A stretch of DNA of 64,000 nt from Cryptococcus deneoformans JEC21. Lineage: Eukaryota; Basidiomycota; Tremellomycetes; Tremellales; Cryptococcaceae. Positions 53,334 through 64,000 of the stretch are shown here, one piece after another. The position numbers and the translations under genes were made by a program. The notes below the pieces were generated by a model. That model searched no databases, was not told the DNA's origin, and saw only the letters and a program-made list of their open reading frames with translations. The number at the start of each line of letters is the position of its first letter. The stretch's first letter is position 1. The stretch covers positions 858,781 to 922,780 of the forward strand of contig NC_006679.1 of the NCBI RefSeq assembly GCF_000091045.1, in the 5' to 3' direction.

Positions 53334-55964
53334 TCATCTACGATACGCCCGTTGCCCCCATAATCTATGCCAATCTTCTTCCGTCACTCCAACTTGCTCT
53401 TCTACTCCTCCATTTGGTCGTTCCTGCCACATGCCCTGTTCAACAAAACTTGACTGGTCAAATTGGTCGAAAGATAGATAATGATCATCAACCGTATTCA
53501 CTGGCTCTCCATGGCTGGCATTGAGCACGTTTAGATCAAGATTGTTGTTGATAGTCGAAGGTACCGGTTGGGGTCGTTTAGATCGGATGTTCGTCTGTCG
53601 TTGCAGCTCGACAGGATTAAATGCCCAGTGGAAAGGTGCTTGAAAGACCCTTGAATCATCGTCCATGCTGTCCTGGTACAATGGGATTGGTGGCTCATAA
53701 GATGGCATTGCTTGAGGCTGCCACTCATGCAAAGGCATAAAGTTCGCTTGGTGGGTGTGATAAGCGCTATGGTATTTGGAAAGCGAAATCCGTTGCTTTT
53801 CTTGATATGCACCTAATGGCGCTTGAAGGTTTTCTTTATTGGCCTGTTGTTGGAAAAACGAATGGAACCTCAGGGATTCCGAGTCCTTATTGCCGTCGTC
53901 CTCGCATGGGGAGTTATTTCGCCGTGCGGCCTGAGATTGATTATATCGGGGCATTTGGAACGAGATTGATACTGGAAGTTGTGACATTGTCGAGACTGAT
54001 GGTCCATCTGCATGGAATGCCATGTCGTCTGCGGTTTGTATGTGATAGGGCTGTTGTCCGGTCAAGGATTCAGTTTGCTGCTGTAAGGTATCGCTGTGTA
54101 GTTGAAGCTCGTTTTCTGTCGGCACCCTTCTTACCCCCATAGAATTGTCCATGCTCTGAAATACCGGTGCAGATGAGAATTGAAACTGTCGTGGGTCATG
54201 AAATCTTTCGGTATTGGGATTTGCTCCATTCGAGAGGAATGAGACTAAAGGGAAATTATTCTGACTACGTCGAAAGCATCCGATCGCTTGGCTATTATCC
54301 ACTCCCTGAACGCGTGTTTGGCAAAAAGATAGATCTCCAACATGATTAGGCCTCCCAAAACTTGGCGTGCTCTCCTTCCAAGGTACACCCCGCGTAGAAG
54401 CCAAACCATTTGAACCTCCAAGAAAAGGCGCGGTGTCCGAAATTGATCCTACGAATGCTGTCGGCTCGCCTTCATCAACAGTCGGGGTAGGTTTTAGTTT
54501 GGGGTCGGAGTGAATGCTGATGATTGCTTGATCGGGAATAACCTTGCCTTCAGACTGAATACTGACAATTGTCTTCTTGTCAAGACCCGTTGAATGCTGT
54601 TGTTTTTTATATGAACGCTCCTCTGTAATTTCGGTATGCCAGCTAGAGGAGTTGGTACGTCCTGGAGGTGGGAGCCTGCCGTTTGAAAACCGGGATCCTG
54701 AACCAACTTCCTGACGATGGTTCGAAGGCATGATGGACCTGATAGACGACGCACGTGTAGGAGAACGTTGAGAAGGTAAAGAGCGGGACGGAACCAACCG
54801 CGGGGAAGTAATCAATTGCTGCTGTGGCTGTTTTCCCTTGGACTGTGATCGTAGCGTGGGGCCCGGTTGAGGTGCTCGAATTTTCCATTGGCTCCAAACT
54901 TCTTTATCCATCGTCGGGTCCAGTGATGCACCGTGGGATCCGAGGAATTGGTCTTCTGAAAAAACTCGGGCTGCAGGACAGTGTCAGGAACTTTCTGGAT
55001 GCAAGGCAAGCCTTATTATAGATTTACGGGGAGCCATCCGAGCCTTCTCTGAAGGTAACCTAATGGGTAATGATGCTTTTCCATGGCCCAAAAAACCTTG
55101 CTTCTGGACGGGTTTGGCCTTCCACAGCAATCAGCAGAGATCTATTGTACTAACGCTCCTTAAAACGCACCGTAATCCGTCCACCCAGCGCTTGTACGTT
55201 CTTGGCTTGGTAGGTCTTTACTATTTCCGGCATAGTTCTGTACTTCTTACCCTTTTTCTTTCCTTTGCCTAGAACAAGTGATCCTTCTGATTCTTCCTTC
55301 GACCCATCGATAGACGACGCTTTAATTTTACGTTTGCTTTTAATGGTTGAACGTAAAGGTGTAGGGAGTTTGGGTTTGCCAATTGCTGCTCTTTCACGAC
55401 GACGAAGTTTGCGTTCTAGTCGACCTATGTTGTATAAAGTCAGGAACTGCGTGCTGCCCTTTGAATCTGCAGAGGATACTCACGCTGGGCGCTTTCCGTT
55501 TCTGCATCCTTGGTTTCATCGCCGTTCTCCTTTGTTGATCGTTGGGGTCTCTCCTTGGATGGGAAACCATTGATTTCCTTGACAGCAGCCAGTGGCATTT
55601 TGAAAATGTTACTTTGGATCGTTTTCAGCTGAGATCTATCGTTGCTTATAAGAACTGGTGCTTTATTGATATCTTTCCGAGTATTGTTCCTTCTCTCCAT
55701 TATTTCCTGCCTTGTGGTCACCCAGTCACTATCCTGATCATTGCTATCTCGCCGCTTCCCAAACATAATCGGTTCTTTCCCTTCGGAACCCTTGCTGCTA
55801 AGAGTCTTCGAGCTACCAGCTTCCAGCGCTCTCTGAAAGTGAGTGATACCTGCACGAGCATGTTCTGCCGCATGCGGTCGGATAGATGATAGATAGTGGC
55901 GAATATGGGAGGCAGGTGAAGAGAGCTGAGGGGGGATGGAAAGGATCGGCGGGTTGGATGACAT
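53334..55964 (-). CDS. Unrecognised, probably nuclear, low-complexity protein
   Basis: The start is the ATG at 55962-55964. Exon 1 runs down to about 55480, joined by a GT-AG intron to a Lys/Arg-rich exon beginning RRLERKLRRRERAAIGKPKL (about 55427 downward; includes STIKSKRKIK, GKGKKKGKKYRTMPEIVKTY). A longer intron ending at a CAG near 54973 leads to RVFSEDQFLGSHGASLDPT and then the 525-codon frame ending at 53334. That last part is rich in Gln, Ser, Asn and Pro, with a Trp-containing acidic end (TEEDWHRLWGQRAYRR). No family is recognised. Basic clusters suggest a nuclear or chromatin role (inference). The second intron junction is tentative. It could instead be two genes. Confidence 0.55.
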
Positions 55965-56578
55965 CTAATCGAGATTTTTGGCGGTCTTAAGTCGTAGAGG
56001 ACTGGTTACTCCACCGCCTGCGACCTGCAGCCAGAGTAATAGATCTTGCTGCAGTCAATATATCTGGCTAAGGACATAAGAACCAAATGGGATCTCGATG
56101 GCCAAGACGACGGACAAGATATGAGCTACAAGCAAACCAAAGAAAGCAGCGAAGATTGGAATTGTTTACCTGCCGCGTCGATGTCCACGCAAGTCAATCG
56201 CGTCACGTTATTAACCTGCAGCTTTATTTTGGGAACCAATTGTCCAACGATGTAGCGTATCGAATGTGTGCATCCTACAGACAAAAGTTGCGCAAATCAT
56301 AAGCGAGTTTGATTGTATGCATTAGAAATTCTTGGCCAATTTCTCTTTGAATATACATATCAAATCATTAGCAGTACCAGCTACTACCAGCGGTACAAGG
56401 CGGCCCCTTACGTAATTTCATGTTAGCAAGATTACACTGTGCCTGGATTATTCGTGGTTTTGAATCTAGCTTTGCAGTTCGTTTCGCTTTACTCTCGCTT
56501 CATCCATTATTCCGACGGCCTTTAGCTTTCTATTGGCATATATCTCGACATTCCCGCTACCTCGAACCCGTTGGCTTA
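55965..56578. promoter_or_regulatory. Divergent promoter between the unknown gene and SIR2
   Basis: About 0.6 kb between two oppositely transcribed genes. No further ORF or defined motif was recognised. Confidence 0.5.
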
Positions 56579-58975
56579 ATGTCACAGCCAGATCTGTCGC
56601 AATATAGCCTGAGTGAAGAAGTTCCTCTGCCACCAGCACAAGAGATCAGGCCCGGAGACACGTATCAGATAGACTCCGAGGAATACGATTCCGATCAAGA
56701 ACGCGATAATTTGTCTGATGGAGAATATGATAAATTAGTTGAAGAAGGTCGGTTTGGCTCCTCATGTGTTTCCAATAGGACACCTCTCAGGGTGTTTGTA
56801 ACCCATACAGATATGCTACATTGGCGGTGCTGACAAATGCTGCCTGTAGCGGAGAATGGATACACTGATGAAGAGATGGATCAATATACCCGCCAGCTCA
56901 AAGAGAATGGCATCGTAAATTTCTTGAGAAGCTATCTAACGTTAACAGAGGACGGTGAGATGCGATCGCTTCGAAAATTGTTATTAGGTTTTGGTCTTGT
57001 TCCTGTAGGTCGCCGTCGTTTCGTGATTTCAGTCAAAGGGCAAACTCATGGCCGAGCAGCCGCTTTCTCTTCGGTCTCCCGAAATTCCCGATATTCAATT
57101 ACTCCCCTTTGCCAAAGTTGCCCTTTCCAGAATTTTGCGCAGACGTGAACGTCTTCGAGACATCTCGTCTTTAGATGATGCTGTCTCCTTACTAGCCAAG
57201 TCTAAGAAGATCATTGTGCTCTCTGGGGCAGGAATCTCGACTTCTTGCGGTATACCCGACTTTCGTTCAAGTACCGGTCTGTACGCCCAGCTACAGGAAG
57301 AGGGAAAATATGAGCTGGACGACCCGCAACAGATGTTTGACATCAGATACTTTAGAGAAAAGCCAGAGGTTTTCTAGTGTGTGCCATTTGTAGCTAACAT
57401 TGTATATATCATTGACATTGCTTGGATAGCTCCTTCGCCAAGCAAATCTATCCCAGTAACTTTGTCCCCAGCCCTTGTCATAGATGGATCAAGATGTTAG
57501 AAGATCGAGGTGTTGTAAGTTTATATATTGATACGTCCTTGAATTTGGCATTCTTACTTCTCACAGCTTTTGAGGAACTATACACAAAACATAGATACTT
57601 TAGAAAGCTTGGCAGGCGTGGAGAGAGTTTTGCAGTGTCACGGTTCCTTCAAGACTGCTTCTTGCCTTGTAAGCTCAACTTTCATTGAAATCGTAATTCT
57701 TTGCTTGCTGATTACTGCTATCGCTAGCGTTGTAAACAACGAGTGCCAGGTCGGACTATAGAACCGTACATAATGTCCCAGCAAATTCCGTACTGCGGCA
57801 CTTGCCGTGAAATATGTGCTGCTGAGCGAGAGGCAAGAAGAGCCTATAGAGAAAAGTTGAAAAAGTTGAAAGCGAGGACTAAAGGGAAGGGTAAAGCGGA
57901 TGAGTGGGATGATGGCGACGACGATGACGATGATGAGAGTGCAGATGAATGGGGAGGAGGTGAACCCGGTATCATCAAGGTGAGTAGAATAATCTGCGAT
58001 GAAGTGACATGCTCCGGCCAACATAATCATACAGCCAGATATAACCTTTTTCGGCCAGGCACTCGATTCAGAGTTTGATGAATGTCTATTTAAAGATCGC
58101 GAAGAGGTGGACTTGCTTGTTGTTATAGGTACCAGTTTGAAGGTGGCGCCAGTGAGCGAAGTACTCAGTGAGTTTTTTTCTGTTTCTTTTTTTGCTATTA
58201 GCAGAGACTAAAATGCGAAAATGCGAAACTAAACAAACTTTTTTCAGCACACATACCGCATTCTGTACCACAAATATTCATCAATCTCACTCCCGTGTAC
58301 CATGTACAACCAGACGTAAGTGTTTTTTCTTTTCCGCCTAATCTTCACCTCTCGGTAGTTATTAACTTTTGTCCTTGTCTAAAGGTATCTCTCCTGGGCG
58401 ATGCCGACAGCATAGTGACCTATCTTTCCAGTAGACTAGGCTGGCCGATCCCTCCTCCGACAGTACTTCCTACGCCACCGTCTGCCGTTGGCGAGGGCAA
58501 GAGTGAGGACACAGCTCCTGCAGGCCAAAAGGATGAAATCAAGGTCGAGCGCGCTACTCATGTGGTGATCCCCCCCGAAGAAGCACAGTGGCTCACCGTC
58601 GATGAAGAGTAAGTGGCCTTTTTTTTTTTTTTCTTCTGTGAATTTGAACGTAATATGGTGTAAAGCGGGCTTAACACTTTTGTGGTCAGACGCCATTTCC
58701 ACCTTCTCCGCCGAAAAGGTGATCCCGCCATCCAGGCCGAGACCACCGTCGTCCCTCCAGTCGTCCCATCCTCTCCAAAGCCCGAACATTCTCCCCAACC
58801 TCGACCTCAATACACCGACGACTCGGCCAAACAACCGTCTTCTCCACCTCCGGTCCCTATGCACGTAGGCGAGGCAGAGGAAGGCTACGTCTCCGATGAA
58901 GAAGACGAAGCTGATGAACCGCCTAGAAAGCGATCAAAAGTGGTGGATAGCCTGCTTGGGAATGCAAGTTGGTGA
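56579..58975 (+). CDS. SIR2: SIR2-class NAD-dependent protein deacetylase
   Basis: Exons are 56579-56747, 56850-57004, 57060-57376, 57430-57514, 57567-57668, 57728-57979, 58035-58167, 58248-58315, 58385-58608 and 58690-58975, giving 596 residues. NAD-binding motifs [15 protein letters not shown] and TQNIDTLE, catalytic His267 in QCHGSF, and zinc cysteines C275/C278 and C299/C302 (ASCLRC, YCGTC) are all present. They are followed by [27 protein letters not shown] and [10 protein letters not shown]. The N-terminal acidic region plus [14 protein letters not shown] fits nuclear Sir2/Hst1/SIRT1-type enzymes. An unusual Lys-rich then Asp-rich insert (about residues 303-355) follows the second zinc pair. 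The C-terminal extension is acidic and carries a basic patch PPRKRSK. It likely deacetylates histones for silencing. Confidence 0.92.
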
Positions 58976-59504
58976 GGACTTGTTTCAGGTCCAATTTAAA
59001 ATTGCTCTTTTCTCGTGGGGGTCTGCCGTTGGGTTGCTTGGTGTTGCTAATGTTAATGTTGTCAAATGTTGTCTAGAGAAGCCGATGTTTGATTTAAACG
59101 ACGGCCATTGTAATCATTTCCCCCAAAGACACGTTTTTTTTCTTCTTCTTTGGTATGTTGTGTAAACGGCTGTAAATCATGCACGGTATGTAATCATCGA
59201 TATGTGGTAATACACTGAAGCCATGATACTACCGCAAACTATTCCTGCCATGTCTGCACAAGTCCTTTTTTTTGTGTTCCTTTTGTAATTACCACCCCAT
59301 CATACATACATCTCTGATCCATTCGTAAATATAAAAAGACACTAGTCATTATTTTCGTTACGTGTGAAGGAAGAAGAAAAAAACCATTAAAAAATTCGCG
59401 TCTGACGAACCGAACCCTCTCTTCCCATCTCCTCTTACTCAACAACAGAATCACATAGCGTTACGTTCCTCCTCTTGTTCGTGTGCGTGCTATGTGTGTA
59501 TGTG
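58976..59504. other. Convergent spacer between SIR2 and the KCH gene
   Basis: 3' ends of both genes face each other. No gene recognised. Confidence 0.5.
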
Positions 59505-61473
59505 CTATCTGCCGCCATATCCTCCGTACGCACTACTACCCGTATCGTACAGGTACTGATCCCGAGTCGTATACCCAGGCGTGGGGGAGGGGATGTATCC
59601 TTGATACCCGCCGGCCATCATGCTTCCCTGTTCATTTCCTACCCGAGGCTGGGACGGGAGCTGATAGGAGCTAACGGTGTAGGGTTGGGATGTAGAAGAA
59701 GAAGAAGTAGAGTATAACTGGGGCTGGGGCTGGGATGCTGATGGAAGAGGAGGTTGTACAGTCAGAGGATGCGAAAAATAGTCTTGCGTATACGAATCAT
59801 ACGAATCGTACTGATCATGCCGATCGTACGGTGACAGCCTACCAGAGGGCTGACCCTGTCCACCGGGGTTATACCTATTGATCGACCGTAAGGAGCTTGA
59901 ATGGGGTAAGGGCGGTGGTGCTTGCTGTTGTCGAATCTCGGCATTGACGTTCACTGAAGAATAGGATGGTAAAGAAGGCAAGGAAGACATTGAATTTGAA
60001 TGTGATGGGACCGGACCACCGCTGGGTCCCGGGGTGACCACCGAGGGAGGGTAGGAGATCCCCAAGGGAGCCGCGTTGCCTACCAAATTCGTTGAACTTC
60101 CGTAGTCCTGATAGACTCCATACTCTCCTCCCATAGCGGGGGGAGCGGGCGGGTACTCGTTTGGGCCCGGGGTGGAAGAAGGGAAATTCATGCCCGCTTT
60201 CTCAGCTTTGATCTTGGCTCGCAACTTGATATCATCTTGATAATCATCGTCATCGAGTGAGACTTGGGGTAACGTCGGCTGAGGCGTTCTTCCATACCCA
60301 TAATCGTCCAAATCAGATCCGTCCTTTGATGTCCTCCGCCCCATGCTTGCGCCGGCCACACCACCAGCCATTGCCCGCTTCTTGTCAATCGCAGCAGCTC
60401 TTGCAATCCTCTGCCTCTGCTTCTTCTTGATCAACTCTGCTATCCGTTTATCTATCTTGTGACAAACGTATTCTTTCAAATTGCCTTGGATGTAGCAAAG
60501 AAGGGGAATGTAGGTGACGGCAGCGACGATGAGGAGGAGGAGAGAGCCGGCAAAGACGAGGACGGTGAAGATCATGGAGAAGAGAAGGAGGGCGGTGACG
60601 AGAGAGTTGTCCCAGTAAGCCGGGATGTCTGACGTTTGGAAATTGTTGGCGGCGGCGAAAGAGTAGAGAAGGATAGCGTTGATGGATTGACGGGGCCCGT
60701 CGGCAAGGAGTAACCGTTTCCAGCCTGGACAGTGTTAGCCAGGTTGGCGACTGATGTATAAGAAGAATTTACCCTTGAACGTGAAAAAGATGAAGAATGC
60801 CAGGTCATCCTTTTTCTTTGACGATGATTCAATTTGACAAAAGAGACAAAAATTGTCATATGATCCTTTAACACTGATCAGCTTGACAGTTTTGCGATAT
60901 TCATCTGTTTCCGGTTGACTCACGGAAAGAATAATAGTCATTCGCCAACAAATTGGTAAAAGCATACGATATATCTCTAGAATCGATGACTTTTTTCGCC
61001 TTGTATGTTTCGTATCCAAGTAGAAGGAAGGAAAAGATGATGCACCCGACAAACACCCATTTGGCAATCTTGAACTGAACATCCACCACACAATCGCTGT
61101 CGCATTTAGAGGTGATGGCATTTGTCCACTGTGCACGTATACTCATCAGCTATGGTTGAGATGTTGATGAAAGGACATACGTGATCGGAAGAGACCATAG
61201 TTACCGCAGTAAAGATGTCCAAAGCATAGACCGCGACCGATTTTAACAGGAAAACATATCGAAGGATGTACCTGAGCACAGAGTCAGCTCTGGTATTTTG
61301 TCAAAACACAACAACCCACTTGATCCTCGTCCATATGTCGCCCTTGTGGAATTCCTTCACATTGATGAAATCGAACTAGGCAGCGATCAGCGACGCTCTA
61401 TGGAAGCCTGTCCAGATAGACTCACCTTGTGGTCGGGGACGACCTCTCGCTTCCAATCAGCCTCACAGCACAT
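59505..61473 (-). CDS. KCH-family potassium influx transporter
   Basis: Exons on - are 61426-61473, 61320-61375, 61181-61271, 60924-61128, 60773-60865 and 59505-60724, phase-consistent, giving 570 residues from this start. Conserved KCH core: CCEADWKREVVPDHKF, IWTRIKYILRYVFLLKSVAVYALDIF, WVFVGCIIFSFLLLGYETYK, SRDISYAFTNLLANDYYS, YDNFCLFCQIESSSKKKDD, then FFIFFTFKGWKRLLLADGPRQ and paired membrane helices ending IPLLCYIQGNLKEYVCHKID. The remaining roughly 320 residues are a Pro/Ser/Tyr/Gln-rich cytosolic tail. Yeast Kch1/Kch2 bring in K+ to trigger low-affinity Ca2+ uptake during pheromone response. The ATG at 61471-61473 is directly preceded by a CAG acceptor, so another 5' exon is possible. 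Confidence 0.85.
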
Positions 61474-61905
61474 GTCTGCGGGATGTTATTGGGTTTGAAT
61501 AATGGAGTGGGCTCTGGAGTAGATGCAGGGAGCGCTCTGGTATGTACTGGGATGGCTGACTGAGTGTTCCAGAGATGGTGCTGACGGGACAGCCGAAGGG
61601 CAGGGAAGCCGGTGAAAGGAGTGGACGGTGGAAGGACTGTGGGTAAAGCAGGACTGCGCTCGGCCAGCGAGGACAGTGTCCGTGCGTGGGGGGAATGAGT
61701 GTGGTGGGAGCGGGGGAGTAGAAAGCAGTATGGTAGATGGAGAACACAGTAGGGAAGAAACAATCAGACCCAGATCTGGCCACCGACGAACAGCGAGCAA
61801 AGGCCACGCGACGCGTCTTCAGGGACAGTCTCAAAAACAAAAAGACCCCAAAAAGCCCACCATCTCAGCTGCCACACCACGCATGCATGCACCATTATAC
61901 TACTG
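61474..61905. other. Intergenic between the KCH gene and DPH6
   Basis: Promoter side of the KCH gene and 3' side of DPH6, both on -. Repetitive CT-rich frames were seen on - but none is convincing. Confidence 0.45.
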
Positions 61906-64000
61906 CTACTCCCCAAACACCTCCAGCGCAACTTGCACGCTCTCCCCGTCCCGGTCATGCACCGAGAACACAGGAACCAGCGTGCAGACACCGCCCAGTG
62001 ACGGTACCACCGACGAAACTGCGCATGGGGAATGTCAGCCCAAAAAACGGCCCCTCGAAAAAGAAGAATGAAAAAGCGCGCGGGAAAAAAACCGGTTCCA
62101 GAGTTCTGGACTTACGTCTAGCGGGATCGAGATGGGCCAGGTGGTAGACGCGAATAGACACTGCTTTGGAGAGTAAACACCCCAGTTTGCGATCGGATTC
62201 TCTATGCTGGGAGAGGCTGGCGAATGCATCGACATCTGCGCCGCTTGTCAGTTCATCTTTCTTCTTCGCCTGGACCCACTTTTCACAAAAACCAAGCCCC
62301 GACTTCCTCGCTGTACTTTCCCACTCGTATGACAGCTTTCCCACCATACCCCTTGTCCCTTCCCACTCTCGTACACAGGCTCAAGCTCCTCCTCATCATC
62401 TCCTTCATCTTCTTTCGCGGCCTGGGTAGTATAGTCCCGTCGTCCGGTATGCAAATTCACTTGATACTCTACCAACGCTCCCTTGGGCAACTCTTTCGCC
62501 TGAACAAACGCTATCGGCGCACGCTCCCCTCCATTCTGTTGTTGTTGTTGTTTTCTCAGCTTCCATTAGACTGCTGCAAAAGTTACACACTGAACACTTA
62601 CACGCCGAGTCCATATTCTCCATGCATCTCTCGTAACCTGTACCCCTTCCCCGCTCTCCCCATCCCCACTCTTCGCCCACCACCCCACCGCACCTTCCAC
62701 CCACCCTTCCCACCCACCGCCTGTCGCATTCCGACTCTTCAGCGCTTGCACTATCCTCCCTACATGCTGTAACGCCAGCGTCGCCTGATGCGGGTACGGC
62801 GATTTCGGTAAGGCCGGTGCGAGCGGCAGAGTGAGGGACGCGGGGATAAGTGGGATTTGGCCGGCGAGATGAAGGCGGGAGGCGACAAGGACAGCTTGGG
62901 AGTATGGGCCGATGTTGGCCGGCGCCCAGTAACTCAATCCTTGTACGTGGAGCGCTGACCGATTTCCTATCGAACCTCTCCCTTCGCCATCGGAAGAAGA
63001 TGGCGTGGGAAGAGGGGTATCGTCAAACCCGATGACCTCTACGCGCACCCTCCCAGACGAAAGGGGCACAGCAACAGTCGCGCGGGAGGGAGGGCTCGTA
63101 CCGAAATACGTCTTGTACTTTTCGTTCGCGGGGAGGAAGAGAGACATGGAGGAGAGGAGGAGGGTAATGTGAGTCGAGTGGAGGGGGAGGGAGAGGTTTT
63201 CCGATTGCAGTTTGGCTGGGCGCGGTTTTAGCCAAAAAGGGATGGAACTGGCTGATGGAGGAGGACTTACAGGAAATAGCTTTGAAGCATTTTTCAAGTT
63301 CTTGGCCTACATCTTCAGAGGAGAGGCTAACGCCTTGCACGCTGGCGGTGAACCACCTCTTCTTTTTCACAAACTGCACCTCTCCCCCGCCCACGCCCAC
63401 GCCTCCTGCACTCCATTCCACCAGCTCCACCCCGCCTCCCTCTTTCCGTACGTCTTCCATCTCCCTCTCGCCCAACTCTTCCAATCTCTCTTTCCCCTCC
63501 TCGTCCAGGCCTTCCACCCCCACCTGCTCTTCCCCTTCCTCATCCAGCCCCAACATCCCCCTCAACTCCTCCACTGTAGGCTTCACCCACCCTTCCTTTG
63601 GTTCCAATACCGCCTCTTCCACTTTGAGGTACGCAACAGTATACGGTTCCGGATCCGTCACTACCGTCTCCGTCTTGACCAACTTTAGCCGATGCGAGAA
63701 TAGCGGGGTCGACAGCGTGAGGGTCTCATACTCACCCCCCTCTCCGGCCGGATGTGAACCGTACTGCGCCTCAAGCTTCGCCAACAATGGCCTAATCTGC
63801 CCCAACTGCTTGCCTACCACCCCGACCCCCAAGCCCACCCCGGCAACTTTCATAATCACAGCTTCCACCCCGCTGCCCAGCATCCGATCAAGCAAACGCG
63901 ACTGCTCACTCTGCCACAAGAAACTCAAACTCGTGAGACCCAGCCGGCCACAGACATGCTCGATCCGTAAGCGCTGATACGTCGATAAGATCGCACCGGA
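61906..64000 (-). CDS. DPH6: Diphthine-ammonia ligase, C-terminal part (partial at window edge)
   Basis: The gene enters from the right edge; the N-terminal PP-loop is outside. The visible part begins SGAILSTYQRLRIEHVCGRL with LGLTSLSFLWQ, then GVGLGVVGKQLG-like sequence and AGEGGEYETLTLSTPLF, conserved in Dph6 ATP-binding domains. Two RidA-like domains follow (WFTASVQG...; GLSYWAPANIGPYSQAV, LAGQIPLIP). Exons resolved on -: 63271-64000, 62602-63215 and one starting at 62535 (NGGERAPIAFVQAKELPKGA). The end reads VYHLAHLDPA and, after an intron, VSSVVPSLGGVCTLVPVF with a stop at 61906-61908. Between about 62400 and 62340 the frame must change; the intron there was not resolved. The enzyme performs the last step of diphthamide synthesis on EF2. 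Confidence 0.88.

Noticed and set aside
1..64000. CRISPR arrays, bacterial operons, ribosome binding sites
   Set aside because: The window is eukaryotic nuclear DNA. The short tandem units seen are LTR or promoter repeats without spacer structure.

Overview
The window looks like a chromosome segment from a basidiomycete yeast, most likely genus Cryptococcus (neoformans/gattii complex or a close relative). The evidence is coding style (many 45-110 nt introns per gene) plus several recognisable orthologues: the GATA iron regulator CIR1, the xylosylphosphotransferase XPT1, glutamate synthase GLT1, a SIR2-class sirtuin, RHO3, VPS25, DPH6 and a KCH-family K+ transporter. The species cannot be fixed from the sequence alone.

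Positions 1 to about 22,000 are a nest of transposable elements with no host gene. In order they are: (i) the 3' half of a Ty3/gypsy element A on + (pol from before position 1 to 1766, a second downstream reading frame, and a probable long LTR ending at 4910), lying inside an older gypsy element B (RT fragment 4911-5505); (ii) a Ty1/copia element on - (LTRs 5506-5740 and 17945-18200), cut in two by (iii) a DNA transposon of 7.8 kb (8560-16403) with 45-bp perfect terminal inverted repeats and an exact 8-bp target duplication; (iv) inside that, an almost intact chromodomain Ty3/gypsy element C on - (9892-16130) with near-identical LTRs, gag and pol joined by a -1 slippery site, and a self-complementary primer site of the Tf1/sushi kind; (v) a gypsy integrase fragment on - (18201-19283); (vi) ancient repeat relics at 19172-21955 containing not one CpG dinucleotide. 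This dense nest of retroelements next to syntenic single-copy genes resembles a Cryptococcus regional centromere or its flank (inference).

From 23.6 kb rightwards the sequence is ordinary euchromatin: a secreted Ser/Ala/acidic protein (+), a SelK-like membrane protein (-) divergent from RHO3 (+), XPT1 (+) convergent with a secreted lysozyme-like/SLT protein (-), then GLT1, VPS25 and CIR1, all on -. About 4.7 kb with a single intron-containing tRNA-His follows, then an unrecognised nuclear-looking protein (-) divergent from SIR2 (+), which converges on a KCH-type transporter (-), and finally DPH6 (-), which runs off the right end.

Most host gene models below were rebuilt exon by exon by checking splice sites and reading phase. 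Unresolved junctions are stated: the GLT1 start, the last CIR1 intron, the DPH6 C-terminal intron and the KCH start.
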